Source: Chitinophagaceae bacterium (lineage in GTDB: Bacteria > Bacteroidota > Bacteroidia > Chitinophagales > Chitinophagaceae). From it: a DNA stretch of 64,000 nt. This document shows, in pieces, positions 43,662 through 53,158 of this stretch. The position numbers were made by a program, and so were the translations under genes. Within the stretch, counting starts at the first letter, position 1. Each line of letters begins with the position of its first letter. Location: the NCBI GenBank assembly GCA_023251255.1, contig JAHEZD010000018.1, positions 1 to 64,000 on the forward strand, given 5' to 3'. Below the pieces are notes generated by a model. It worked only from the letters and a program-made list of their open reading frames with translations. It had not been told where the DNA came from and ran no database searches.

Positions 43662-46472
43662 TTACTTCTTCTCCTGCCTCAAAATACCCGTTACCACATT
43701 CTTTCCATTGAACAATAAATTGGCGGTTGCCTTTACCTGCTCAGCAGTTAGTGCATCCACATATTTTTCAAAGTTCAGGTAGCGGTCCGCACTTTTCCCA
43801 TCAAGCATTACGCTCTGGATCTTCTGCAACCAGGTACCATTTTCCTTGATGCCGGTTTTGTGCTGCTCGATCCATTGCTGCTTTACCTTCTCCAATGTCT
43901 CCTTGGATGGGCCGTTCTTCTTCAGTGATTCTATTTCTGCATTCAATGCAATCACAGCAGAGTCTGCTTTTGCGCCACCGGTAGGCAATTGTGCAAAATA
44001 AGTGTAATTACCGTAAGGATATTTATCCACGTTTCCGTAGATGCCACCACCGTAAATGGCCTGCATCCTTTCACGTATTTCTTCAATGATCCTAATGTTC
44101 AGCACTTCGCCAATGGCATCTGCTTTAAAGTCCAAATCTTCCGTATAGGGAATTTCACCACTGTACATGGCCAGTATCAATGCCTTGTCTTCCTTGCCTT
44201 TGTAAATGTTCAGGTTTACCTTTCCTTTTACTGGGCGTAGGCCATTGTCCTTGAACATAAACTGCTTAGGCGTTACTGGAAGGCTGGCTATGTATTTCTC
44301 GATCAATTGCTCTGTGGTATCCTTGGGTAGGCTTCCTACGAAGGTGAAATGCATACCGCTCATGTCGCCAAAATGCTCCTTGTAAATGGCAATGACGCGG
44401 TCAAGTTTTACCTTGTCAAAATACTCTGGTTTAGGAACAGCTACCGGTCCAAGTGGATTGTTGCCATACACTGTTTTCAGTAAGGTATCCACAAAAGCAC
44501 TTTGCGGATTTGACATGGCAAATACTGCGGACGATTTGTTTTTCTGGATAAAGCTTTTGAACAGGGAAGTATCCTTGCGTGGCTCGTTTACATATAGTGT
44601 AAGCAACTGTAGCATGGTTTCAAAATCCTTCACGCTGCTGCTGCCGCTGAAGCCATCGGTTGTTCCACCAAAGGCTGGGCTTACTGTTGCCACTTTACCG
44701 GTTAGTGTTTTGCGCAGGTCAACTGGTGTAAAATCACCCACGCCCATGGCACCGATTACCGCAGTGGCATAAGTAGCATTGAACTTGTCTGTAACACCAT
44801 AATTGCTGGTACCACCAAATCTTCTGGCACCCATTAAAATCTGGTCGTTCTTGAAATCTGTTTTCTTAACGGTTACTTTGATACCATTACTTAATGTATA
44901 GGTAGTGGTTCCCAATTGGGCATTCTTTACTGTGGCAACAATTTTACCTGCTTTGGGCATTTTCTTCAAAAGGGTAGTAGCCACTGCTTTTTCCTCATAA
45001 GGCTTGATATCTGAACGGCCCACTGTTTTGGTTACGGAGGCAACCAGTTCCTCGCCAGAAAGTAATTTACTGCCGTTGGCATCCGGTCCGGTAATATAGG
45101 TTACGAAATTGTTGTTCGTTTTCAATGAAGTTGCTATGCCATTTACATCCTGCAAGCTAATTCTTGGCAGTAGTTCCTTGTGGTACTGGTATTCGTTTTC
45201 AATACCGGGTATGGGTTCATTGGTCAGGAAATTACGGAGATATTCTTCTACGTAACTGGAAGATTCTGTTTTGTCCTTTTCCTTGAATGCACGTTCCATC
45301 CTGGTGAGCAGATTGGTTTTTGCACGGTCAAGTTCTGGCTGTGTAAAACCAAAGCGTTTTACTTTTTCAATTTCTTCCACTACAGTGGTCAGTGATTTTA
45401 CCACGTCGCCATTGCCACCACTATAGGCTTCTGCTTGGAATGATTTGTAGCCACGGGCATAGGAATCAAAACTTACGCCTGCGCCCAGGAAAGGCGGGTT
45501 TTCCTTTTGGGTCAGTTCACGTAAACGCTGGTTCAATATGGTGGTGAACAGGTTCTTCACAATATCCTCTTTGTATTCGGCCAAATTAGTGGCTTCCTTA
45601 TCTGCTACGGCACTGTACACTAGGCTTGCACTGAAGTTGGTGGCTTCTTTATCGGTTACCACGAAACCTGTGTTTTTTGAATAGGCCGGTACGTCTGCAT
45701 AGGTTCTTGGCCTTTCGTTGGCAGGATTGGTAAGCCCTTCAAAATGTTTTTTGATGAAGGCTTCTGCTACGGATGGTTCAATATCGCCCACTACAATTAC
45801 GGCCATCAAATTGGGCCTGTACCAGTCCCTGTAATAACGGCGGATCACATCGTATTTGTAGCCCTTGATGATGCTGTCCACACCAATGGGTAAACGGTTG
45901 GCATATTTGGAGCCTTCAAACAGAGTGGGGTAAACCTTGCGGAACATCCTGTCTTCCGCACCCTTGCCCAAGCGGCTTTCTTCCAGGATGATGTTCCTTT
46001 CACCGTCGATGTCCTCATCAAGGTCAGTTACATTATGTGCCCAGTCTTCAATAATCTGGAAACCTTTTTCCAGATTGCCCGGTTTGTCTGTTGGAATGGG
46101 CAGCATATAAACGGTTTCGTCAAAACTGGTGTAGGCATTCAGGTCATTGCCAAATCCAACACCGATGCTCTGCAAATAGGAAACGATATCGTTTTTCTTG
46201 AAATTCTTGGTGCCATTAAAAGCCATGTGTTCGCTCATGTGTGCAAGGCCCTGCTGGTCGTCATCTTCCAGGATGGAGCCTGCATTTACTACCAGGCGGA
46301 GTTCCACTTTCTGTTCAGGTTTTTTGTTCTGGCGGATATAATAGGTAAGTCCATTGGCCAATTTGCCGATTTTCAGTTTCGGGTCAATGGGCAGTTTGGC
46401 ATCCTGGGCAAAAATTAAGGTACCCGTGAACGAAAGCACCAATACCCAGATAAAACGGTTCATTTTATGCAT
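43662..46472 (-). CDS. Exported M16-family zinc metallopeptidase (pitrilysin/insulinase type)
   Basis: The protein has 936 residues. A signal peptide (about 1-22, ending LIFA-Q) is followed by an active M16 domain with the inverted zinc motif HMSEH (His78, Glu81, His82) and the downstream glutamates in IILEESR near 161-167 (third ligand). Three further M16-like domains make up the clam-shell. The C-terminal half lacks HxxEH, as is usual for the second half. It would degrade peptides in the periplasm or at the outer membrane. A second start at the ATG for Met4 is possible. The terminator at 43608 ends this transcript. Confidence 0.92.
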   Translation of the reverse strand: MHKMNRFIWVLVLSFTGTLIFAQDAKLPIDPKLKIGKLANGLTYYIRQNKKPEQKVELRLVVNAGSILEDDDQQGLAHMSEHMAFNGTKNFKKNDIVSYLQSIGVGFGNDLNAYTSFDETVYMLPIPTDKPGNLEKGFQIIEDWAHNVTDLDEDIDGERNIILEESRLGKGAEDRMFRKVYPTLFEGSKYANRLPIGVDSIIKGYKYDVIRRYYRDWYRPNLMAVIVVGDIEPSVAEAFIKKHFEGLTNPANERPRTYADVPAYSKNTGFVVTDKEATNFSASLVYSAVADKEATNLAEYKEDIVKNLFTTILNQRLRELTQKENPPFLGAGVSFDSYARGYKSFQAEAYSGGNGDVVKSLTTVVEEIEKVKRFGFTQPELDRAKTNLLTRMERAFKEKDKTESSSYVEEYLRNFLTNEPIPGIENEYQYHKELLPRISLQDVNGIATSLKTNNNFVTYITGPDANGSKLLSGEELVASVTKTVGRSDIKPYEEKAVATTLLKKMPKAGKIVATVKNAQLGTTTYTLSNGIKVTVKKTDFKNDQILMGARRFGGTSNYGVTDKFNATYATAVIGAMGVGDFTPVDLRKTLTGKVATVSPAFGGTTDGFSGSSSVKDFETMLQLLTLYVNEPRKDTSLFKSFIQKNKSSAVFAMSNPQSAFVDTLLKTVYGNNPLGPVAVPKPEYFDKVKLDRVIAIYKEHFGDMSGMHFTFVGSLPKDTTEQLIEKYIASLPVTPKQFMFKDNGLRPVKGKVNLNIYKGKEDKALILAMYSGEIPYTEDLDFKADAIGEVLNIRIIEEIRERMQAIYGGGIYGNVDKYPYGNYTYFAQLPTGGAKADSAVIALNAEIESLKKNGPSKETLEKVKQQWIEQHKTGIKENGTWLQKIQSVMLDGKSADRYLNFEKYVDALTAEQVKATANLLFNGKNVVTGILRQEKK

Positions 46473-46690
46473 AGCACGATTTTTTTAGATTCTGCGAAGT
46501 AATGGAAACAAAGCCATCCTCACAAAAGATGACATGTGAATGGAAAAATTTTAATGATGGGCGTAGTTTATGGCTTATGGAGTGTGGAATAACAGGCTTT
46601 TTCCATAACGTGGGCACGAACATTTGATTACTGTATCCGTTTTACAGGACTGGAAATCAATCCTTTCGTATTTTACCCGGTATAACTAGG

Positions 46691-47776
46691 TTAGCAATTG
46701 AACCCCAAGTGCCCCACCAGTTCCTCCGGTAGTTTGGGCATTTTTTTCCTTTCAATCAAGTAGGTGGATAGTCCCGAAAGGTCCCTGTACACATAATGCT
46801 TGTTCAGTGCACCCTCCAGGTAACCGGCACCGCTGGTATTGCCCGTACCCACCCTCATGCCGATCATGCGCCTTACCATGATGAGGTGCTTGTGGCGCCA
46901 ACTGCTCATGAGGTGGTCTATTTCAATTAATGAATCAAGGATCTGGTAGGAAGTCTGGAACACGGGGAAATCCCTGTACAGCATAATGAACAGTGCAGCT
47001 TTCAATGCTTTGGGGCTGAAACTGCACCGCAGTATTTCTGATTGTTCCGGCGTTAATGTTGGATGCGGTTGCTCAAAGAAAACAAAATCGAAGTCATCAA
47101 TCTTGGCCTGCTCCCTTTCGGTCAGCCCCTTTTTGTAAATATTCCTGTAATCGCTCCAAAAAGGATGGTCGGTCACTTCCGTGCCATTGGACCCCTCGTA
47201 GCTTTGCCAGAACCTTTCCTCAAAAAAAGGCATGCGTTCCAGCCAATTGTTCACCAATTGGAGCAATGTTTTTTCTTCCTCCACCTTATTGATATTATTG
47301 TAATCATCTGGCGTGAAGCCACCTTCATTTGTGCGTTTGTAATAAGCTGCCTGGTGGCGTTTGTCAATTTCAAGGCCCAGTTTGGCCTCTATCAAACGGA
47401 ACTGCATGCTCTGGAAACCGGACGATGGTGTGAGCAGGTTCCTGAACTCCAGGAAATCCAATGGTGTCATGGTGTCCAGTATGTTTACCTGCTGGTTCAG
47501 CAGTTCCATGATGCGGATTACGCGGTTGAGCCTGTGGCGTACCAGGTTCAGGTCCTCCGAATTGTCATTGATGCTTTCCTTGGAAAAAACATTTGCTGCA
47601 TAATCCAGTTCAAACAGTATCTGCTTGAACCAGAGTTCATACGCTTGGTGTATTACAATGAACAGCATTTCATCATGCGCTGGCTCATTGCCTTCCTCAA
47701 AGCTGACGGGCTGCTGGCTGTTCAGTATTTTATCTAGGTGGAGATAGTTTCCGTAGTACATGGGTTCTTTTGGCAT
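46691..47776 (-). CDS. kynA: Tryptophan 2,3-dioxygenase family protein
   Basis: This is a 361-residue haem enzyme of the first step of the kynurenine pathway. Conserved blocks are YGNYLHLDKILNSQ near 8-21, HDEMLFIVIHQAYELWFKQ near 34-52 (distal histidine and substrate arginine region), FLEFRNLLTPSSGFQSMQFR near 107-126, and SSWRHKHLIMVRRMIG near 289-304 with the haem-ligand histidine, followed by GTGNTSGAGYL. It is longer than the shortest bacterial TDOs, with an insertion between about 140 and 200. The ATG lies within a region that overlaps the most upstream possible start of the divergent gene at 47874. No other kynurenine gene is in the window. Confidence 0.92.
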   Translation of the reverse strand: MPKEPMYYGNYLHLDKILNSQQPVSFEEGNEPAHDEMLFIVIHQAYELWFKQILFELDYAANVFSKESINDNSEDLNLVRHRLNRVIRIMELLNQQVNILDTMTPLDFLEFRNLLTPSSGFQSMQFRLIEAKLGLEIDKRHQAAYYKRTNEGGFTPDDYNNINKVEEEKTLLQLVNNWLERMPFFEERFWQSYEGSNGTEVTDHPFWSDYRNIYKKGLTEREQAKIDDFDFVFFEQPHPTLTPEQSEILRCSFSPKALKAALFIMLYRDFPVFQTSYQILDSLIEIDHLMSSWRHKHLIMVRRMIGMRVGTGNTSGAGYLEGALNKHYVYRDLSGLSTYLIERKKMPKLPEELVGHLGFNC

Positions 47777-47851
47777 GGCAATGATAATTGGTCTGCAAAG
47801 AAAGGGTTTTGTTTCTTTTGGTGAAATGATAAGCTGCGGATGTGCAATCTT

Positions 47852-47859
47852 TATCTTTG
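47852..47859 (+). promoter_or_regulatory. Candidate -7 promoter box TATCTTTG for the FUSC-like gene
   Basis: TATCTTTG fits the TAnnTTTG -7 consensus and lies 15 bases before the ATG at 47874. That would give a very short leader and supports the downstream start for that gene. A TTTG at 47817-47820 lies 31 bases upstream, farther than the usual 19-21, so the -33 element is unconvincing. Confidence 0.3.
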
Positions 47860-47873
47860 GTCAAAACAGCCAG

Positions 47874-48371
47874 ATGCCTGAACGCCTGAAAAGTTTGTTG
47901 GTATATGCAGCCAAATGTGTCACTGGCTGTTTGGTAGTGTTCATTATTTCAAAATTGATCCATTACAACGATATTGGCTGGTGCCTGATTTCCGTGATGC
48001 TGGTACTTTCACCAGATGGCAAGGATGCCGTGGCCCTGGCCATGACACGTATCAAAGCAAATGCCCTCGGGGCTGGCGTGGGTGCTGTGTGCCTGCTGAT
48101 TGCCGCCACCAATATGTGGGTCATGAGCCTTGGGCTGGCCATGACGCTTTCCCTCTGCTATTTGTTCAAATTGGATGCGGGCATACGCTCTGCCCTTGCT
48201 GCCACCATCATTATCCTGCTGCACGATAGCGGCAAGCATTTATGGGACACTGCCCTTGAACGGATCTTATTGGTACTTGCTGGTTGCGTATTGGCCCTGC
48301 TGGTCACCTTTGCTTTCCATTTCAGCATCAAGCCGGGGGAGAAGAAGGTGGAGAGCCAGCAGGAGGCCTAG
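47874..48371 (+). CDS. Small FUSC-like inner-membrane protein
   Basis: The protein has 165 residues from the ATG at 47874; in-frame ATGs at 47826 and 47760 would extend it, the last overlapping the divergent kynA start. It has five to six hydrophobic helices. The pattern RLKSLLVYAAKCVTGCLVV, then IGWCLISVMLVLSPDGKDA and RIKANALGAGVGAVC, resembles the FUSC/aromatic-acid exporter (AaeB-like) membrane domain, in which the R-x-x-G/A-x-x-x-G segment is conserved. It is far smaller than full FUSC proteins. Transport of a small aromatic or organic acid is possible, but I cannot show it. Confidence 0.7.
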   Translation: MPERLKSLLVYAAKCVTGCLVVFIISKLIHYNDIGWCLISVMLVLSPDGKDAVALAMTRIKANALGAGVGAVCLLIAATNMWVMSLGLAMTLSLCYLFKLDAGIRSALAATIIILLHDSGKHLWDTALERILLVLAGCVLALLVTFAFHFSIKPGEKKVESQQEA

Positions 48372-48412
48372 GGAAGGTTGATACTTGCTGTGAAATTATT
48401 TTCCAATTTATG

Positions 48413-48459
48413 CCAATGTGTTAGGAAAAAGTCTAACATAATTTTTCCTAACACATTGG
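48413..48459. repeat. 18-bp perfect inverted repeat between convergent genes
   Basis: CCAATGTGTTAGGAAAAA (48413-48430) is exactly repeated in reverse complement at 48442-48459, with an 11-base spacer. It lies between the stops of two converging genes (48371 and 48466), so it can act as a bidirectional terminator. It also marks the left edge of an AT-rich island. Confidence 0.8.
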
Positions 48460-48465
48460 GATTGG

Positions 48466-51450
48466 TCATATGATTTGTTCTTCCAACAAGCTTTTCCAAA
48501 TAATAAACCCCTTCTTTTTGTCCGAATAGTCATGTAATATTCTTGAAAAATTATCAGGATTTATTTCCAAGAATGCTTGTCTGCCTTTATTGCGAATTAT
48601 AGTTAGCTGCTGATCAATCTCATTTACCTTGCTTATAAGAGCTTGTTTGTTTTTGTCAGTGTGCCATAAATAGGTGGCTTCTTCTGTGTCAAGTGTTTCT
48701 AAAACTATATGAAACTGTTGATTACCTGATAATAGGAATACAAATGAAAATGGGCTTAGTACAAATCGGATTTTTAAATACTTTCTTTCATGCTGGGTTG
48801 CCAAAAAACGTAATTGTTGCGAATGTTTGAAATCCTTGTTTTTTAGAATGTCATCCAAAAGTTGTTGTCCATCTGAGTAAAGTACTTGTTTGCCATTTTG
48901 CAATTCGCTTGCTGTTAAAAGATTTTCTTCAGTTATTTGTTTTTGCCCGAAAAAATTCTTTGTAATAAATTTGAACTTCACCCCCTCTATGACTTCCTGA
49001 TTTATTTTATCAATATCTACAGAAATTGCCAATAAAGAAAGCAACTTATTATTTTCAAACTCGGCGTGAATACTAGCCGTTATATTCTTTGATTTAAATG
49101 CTTTCGCAAAATAAGGTTTCAGAACTTCGAACTCAGGTCTTACATCAAGATTTTCTATTTCAAATTCAAGTTCTGTTTTTGTTTCAGGAATCAGGTGTTT
49201 AAAAGCAACACTACCATAACGAAACTCAAGTTCTTCAATCGGAATTTTTATTTCCTTCTCAATTGTGATAACATTTTTTGAATCAGCAATATCTCCTGTA
49301 GGCTCATCAAATAGCATTGCTTGTTTATCAATCTTTCTGTAATAAGTATTTCGTTTCAGAAACAATTTATTTAGGTAGTCAATTTTAATATCACGATAAT
49401 CGTAAATAGTTGGCATTATTTCCGAACGTTGTACCCTGCCGATGTATTGAATTAGCTTGCCTTCGAAAGAAAATGGGTAACACAGAAACAGGCAATTTGC
49501 ATTTTGCAAATCAGTCCCTTCACCAAAAAACTGTCCTGTGGTAATTAATGCCTGATAATTTCCAGTTCTTAAAATTCTCCATTTGGAATTCCTATTGATT
49601 TCAGAATCTTCTCCACTTAAGGTTATCGTCTCATAAGATTGTTTCAGGTATTGATACAGAGAATCAATATGCTCTTTGCGTTCAGTGATAATCACTACTC
49701 TCTTGCCTTTATTTATTTCAGCTTTCACATCTTCAAGGATAAGTTTGTTTCTTACGGAATCATGGATTAAAATTTTTGACAGTGTCTCGAACTTGTCAGT
49801 CTTAGAATTAAAGGGGACATTAAGTTCTGTGTTTATGATAATGATTTTTGCTTGTTGGAAATTGCTTACTTCGCTGGATTTGATTTCGGCAATTACCTCC
49901 CCTAAATGGATGAAAATTAGTTTGCCGTCATTGTATTTTCTGAACGGAGTTGCTGTTAAACCATAGAGGTAAAATGTTTTAAGTTTTGAAATTGTATTTC
50001 TAAATGTTTCGGCCGGTATATGATGACACTCATCAACGATAATTGTTCCGAATGCTGCTAGAAAATTCACCACATTTGTTTTTTCAAGTTCCTTTAATAA
50101 GCTTTGAATTGTAGCAATTGTAATTTTCTTTCCAAGTTTGCTTTTACCTTGTCCAATTTTTCCGATTTCATTTTTGGGAATACCAAGAAAAGCTTCAACT
50201 CTTTCTTTCCATTGCTCAACTAATTGCTTCCTGTGGACAATGATTAAGGAAGGTTGCTGTTTATCGGAAATTATTTTTAATGCGACAATTGTTTTCCCTG
50301 AACCTGGAGGGGCTACAATTACTCCTAAATCTTTTTTGGCAATTGATTCTATAACTGTTTGCTGATGGTCCCGAAGTTGGGCATTGAACAAATAAGGAAT
50401 TAATTTTTCTTTCTTCCGTTCATCAATGAAATCATGTGCAATTTTATTCTCTCTGCAAAAACGAATCAACTTTCCGATAAAACCTCTTGGGACAATAATT
50501 TCGTTTTCCGTTTCTTCAACAAATTTGAAATAGCGTTCGGTTCCAAAAGTATTCTTACCTATTTTCTTTTTGATGATAAATGCTGTGCTTGCAAAATTCA
50601 ATTCTTCTTTCAGGAAATTTACTAATGGAGGGGTTAGTCCTTCACGACTGATTCTTGCTTCGTTACTTAATGCAATGACCAATTTTCCATTGTTTGCTCT
50701 TGGTGGAGTTGAAATAGTAGTTATTGAAACTGATTGATAAAATTTGTCCATTTCCGAAATGGGAATCCTCTTGATTTTTTTCAGAAACTCAAACTGTTCC
50801 TTTATTGGTTGCAAGGTGTCTTCATTAATAAAACAACTGTTACCATGCTCTAGTGTCTTTTTGAATAGTGGCAATGCAATTAAATTCCCTAACCCTTTTC
50901 CTGAAAGGAAATCCTGATTGGGAAACAAACGGTCGAAACTTGAACTCTTATCGAATATTGAAAATGCTCCTGACTGCTCAAGTATTGAAATGAAAATTTT
51001 TCTGCTTCTTATTGCAGGATAAGGTTGTTCAAAGAAGAGCCAAACATGACCTCCATTGCCAGAACGTGAACGCTCCAGATAGGCAGAAAAGCCTTTTTGC
51101 TGGCAAGATTTGATAAATGATTTGGCTTCCTCTATCCAATTGTCTTTGTCAAAATCAGCCACCAAGAACCATGACGAATTATCTGATAGCAAAGGGTAAA
51201 TGCCGATAAGTTGTTCGCCGTTTAGGTGATTTGCGATTTCTTTATCAGTAAGTTTTAGGTAGATTTTGTCTTTATAGTTCTGAAAAGTGCCCCCTTTTAT
51301 TTTATGTGCTCGATACATATACGGGTCATAAAAATGAGCAGGCATATAGCCACTTTTATTCTCTTTCTCCCAACGAACTGCAAACACATCTTCTCTGCCT
51401 TTAAAAACAGATTTGAATAATTGTATTTGATTTAGAAGAGTTTCATCCAT
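48466..51450 (-). CDS. TOTE-type archaeo-eukaryotic primase fused to a superfamily 2 helicase
   Basis: The protein has 994 residues from the ATG at 51450; an upstream in-frame start adds only low-complexity residues. The N-terminal part matches the AEP primase domain of TOTE conflict systems: LFKSVFKGREDVFAVRWE near 11-28, the catalytic DxD in FLVADFDKDN (Asp99, Asp101), and SGNGGHVW near 130-137 with His135. An SF2 helicase follows: Walker A PPGSGKT near 381-387, DECH near 473-476, GLTATPFR near 497-504, and QYIGRVQR as motif VI. A C-terminal region of about 290 residues is unassigned. TOTE proteins are thought to act in conflict between hosts and mobile DNA (family knowledge). The gene is AT-rich compared with its left neighbours. 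Confidence 0.85.
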   Translation of the reverse strand: MDETLLNQIQLFKSVFKGREDVFAVRWEKENKSGYMPAHFYDPYMYRAHKIKGGTFQNYKDKIYLKLTDKEIANHLNGEQLIGIYPLLSDNSSWFLVADFDKDNWIEEAKSFIKSCQQKGFSAYLERSRSGNGGHVWLFFEQPYPAIRSRKIFISILEQSGAFSIFDKSSSFDRLFPNQDFLSGKGLGNLIALPLFKKTLEHGNSCFINEDTLQPIKEQFEFLKKIKRIPISEMDKFYQSVSITTISTPPRANNGKLVIALSNEARISREGLTPPLVNFLKEELNFASTAFIIKKKIGKNTFGTERYFKFVEETENEIIVPRGFIGKLIRFCRENKIAHDFIDERKKEKLIPYLFNAQLRDHQQTVIESIAKKDLGVIVAPPGSGKTIVALKIISDKQQPSLIIVHRKQLVEQWKERVEAFLGIPKNEIGKIGQGKSKLGKKITIATIQSLLKELEKTNVVNFLAAFGTIIVDECHHIPAETFRNTISKLKTFYLYGLTATPFRKYNDGKLIFIHLGEVIAEIKSSEVSNFQQAKIIIINTELNVPFNSKTDKFETLSKILIHDSVRNKLILEDVKAEINKGKRVVIITERKEHIDSLYQYLKQSYETITLSGEDSEINRNSKWRILRTGNYQALITTGQFFGEGTDLQNANCLFLCYPFSFEGKLIQYIGRVQRSEIMPTIYDYRDIKIDYLNKLFLKRNTYYRKIDKQAMLFDEPTGDIADSKNVITIEKEIKIPIEELEFRYGSVAFKHLIPETKTELEFEIENLDVRPEFEVLKPYFAKAFKSKNITASIHAEFENNKLLSLLAISVDIDKINQEVIEGVKFKFITKNFFGQKQITEENLLTASELQNGKQVLYSDGQQLLDDILKNKDFKHSQQLRFLATQHERKYLKIRFVLSPFSFVFLLSGNQQFHIVLETLDTEEATYLWHTDKNKQALISKVNEIDQQLTIIRNKGRQAFLEINPDNFSRILHDYSDKKKGFIIWKSLLEEQII

Positions 51451-51667
51451 AATTATTATTTTGACAATAGCAATTGGGGAGTAGAACAACTACCATTAAT
51501 GCAATTGGTTCAAGGTTGAGTTGTTTGAGTAGGATTTTCCTTGTTTGTTGTTAAGTAAACTCAAATCATTGGTTGCGCCCTTTTGATACTATATTTCTTT
51601 CTTGATAATCACTGTTTATATTTTACACTACAAATAGAATCGCCTTTATAGCTACCAGATTGTACAA

Positions 51668-51720
51668 ATGGCGCAATAATGAATCAATTATGATGCAATT
51701 GACGCAATTATGACGCAATT
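51668..51720. repeat. Five tandem 11-bp repeats, consensus ATGAYGCAATT
   Basis: Units on the plus strand are ATGGCGCAATA (51668), ATGAATCAATT (51679), ATGATGCAATT (51690), a 10-base GACGCAATT-type unit ending at 51709, and ATGACGCAATT (51710). The array straddles the stop codon of the AlbA_2 gene (TAA at 51708-51710 on the minus strand), so its last unit lies inside coding sequence. The rest of the 257-base gap before the TOTE gene (51451-51667) shows no gene. Confidence 0.8.
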
Positions 51721-53042
51721 GAAATAAGTGTATAAAAAGAACCTGCTCCTTTTCGATTACTTGCTATTAATAGCTTTTTATCAATTAGACCTTTTAGATC
51801 CCTTGTACTTGTTTCTCTAGAAACATTATTCAAAGCCTGATATTCTTTATTTGATATTTTGCCTTTTTCAATTACTAACTGGATTGCCTTTAGCTGGCGC
51901 TCATTTAATCCCATTTTTTGCAACTGCTCAGCATTATATTTATTTTTAAAAATTGTCACTAACATGCCACCATCCTGTTCAATAATTTCAGGATCTGGCA
52001 ATCCTGCTTCTTTGCAGGTACTGATAATCTTTAAGGTGCCGCTTCCCCATGCATCTATATAACCACCTTTAAAGCAAACGTCGGCTATCAGTGAATTTCT
52101 TGGTAACGAAGGATGCTGGCGTTTAAGTGAGTCCAAACTTATGCCAGCAGGTAATTCGCCTTCGTTCCATACATTGAAATGGTTATCGAACATACGCACC
52201 TGTACTACAGATGCCCCTAAATAATTTCTATGCACCAGTGCATTGAGTAACATTTCGCGAAGTGCAGCAACAGGATACTCGCCTTTCTCAATTCTTTGTA
52301 TGCCTTCAAATGAAATGGCATGGGTAAAAAACTTCCGGTTCAATTGCTCCGACACCTCTTTCAGCAAATAAACAATATTACCTTCTACAATTTCTTGGAA
52401 CCGCAAGTCGCTACTGTCCTTAACAAAGCGGCCAATTTTTACTACACAATTGTTGTAAAATTTTGACGGATCCTTTCCGAACAAAACAATGGCTGCTCTT
52501 TTTATACTACCGTTATCATTCACTAACCGGAGTTTGGCAAGTAAATCTGTTTTGCTTATTCCTTCGGTGTCCGTAACCCTGCCAGCGTGAGTGGCTGCTG
52601 CTATATAGGATTTCAAACTATCATTATCAATATCGTCAAGTGTGGCGGAAGGTTCGATTACTTCATCCCATGTCTTACCACTTTTGCGGAGCAAATAATC
52701 TGTAAGTGTAGTACCAGTCAATTCCTGTTTAGTACTGCCGCTCCGATAATAATACCTGCCACGGAAGGAAATAGGTACCGCATAAGGTTGTATGATTATT
52801 TCAAGATAATGTGCACCTTTCTCATTATGCAGATTTACATCAACTAGCATACCCATTAGGTCCCTCACCTTGTTGGGTATTTCATCCATCAATTTTTTGT
52901 AATCATCAATGCCAACTACATTGCCATTGTCATCTTTGCCAATGTAAATAATGCCACCACTAGCATTTGCAAAACCGCAAATCCATTTCAGGTAGTCATC
53001 GTGCCAGTTTTGTTTATATTCTATGTTTTGTTGTTCGGGCAT
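51708..53042 (-). CDS. AlbA_2/Schlafen-type ATP-binding regulator with C-terminal winged helix
   Basis: The protein has 444 residues. The N-terminal AlbA_2 domain (about 5-125) shows the E-x-K motif (EYK near 8-10), FANASGGIIYIGKDD near 24-38, and SGSTKQEL near 103-110. A GHKL-like ATPase region follows, with ALREMLLNALVHRNY near 263-277 (E-x3-N-A-x2-H-R) and DAWGSGTLKI near 329-338. The C terminus is a winged helix (RQLKAIQLVIEKGKISNKEY and RETSTRDLKGLIDKKLL). Such proteins are usually annotated as transcriptional regulators and are frequent in defence islands. It is on the same strand as, and upstream of, the TOTE helicase gene. Confidence 0.87.
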   Translation of the reverse strand: MPEQQNIEYKQNWHDDYLKWICGFANASGGIIYIGKDDNGNVVGIDDYKKLMDEIPNKVRDLMGMLVDVNLHNEKGAHYLEIIIQPYAVPISFRGRYYYRSGSTKQELTGTTLTDYLLRKSGKTWDEVIEPSATLDDIDNDSLKSYIAAATHAGRVTDTEGISKTDLLAKLRLVNDNGSIKRAAIVLFGKDPSKFYNNCVVKIGRFVKDSSDLRFQEIVEGNIVYLLKEVSEQLNRKFFTHAISFEGIQRIEKGEYPVAALREMLLNALVHRNYLGASVVQVRMFDNHFNVWNEGELPAGISLDSLKRQHPSLPRNSLIADVCFKGGYIDAWGSGTLKIISTCKEAGLPDPEIIEQDGGMLVTIFKNKYNAEQLQKMGLNERQLKAIQLVIEKGKISNKEYQALNNVSRETSTRDLKGLIDKKLLIASNRKGAGSFYTLISIAS

Positions 53043-53158
53043 TTTGCCATTCTATTTCCTGTAATTTAAAAATATTCCTATTCAGTTTTTTGGCGCTGAA
53101 ATCCAATCGTAAAACCTGTTCGATTAAAAGGAAAATCGCCCTGTTCGCCGACGAATTA

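Noticed and set aside
47063-47737. Open frame of 224 codons on the plus strand, antisense to the tryptophan dioxygenase gene
   Set aside because: The opposite strand encodes a clear dioxygenase with all family motifs; the antisense product has no recognisable domain and its openness follows from the codon use of the real gene.
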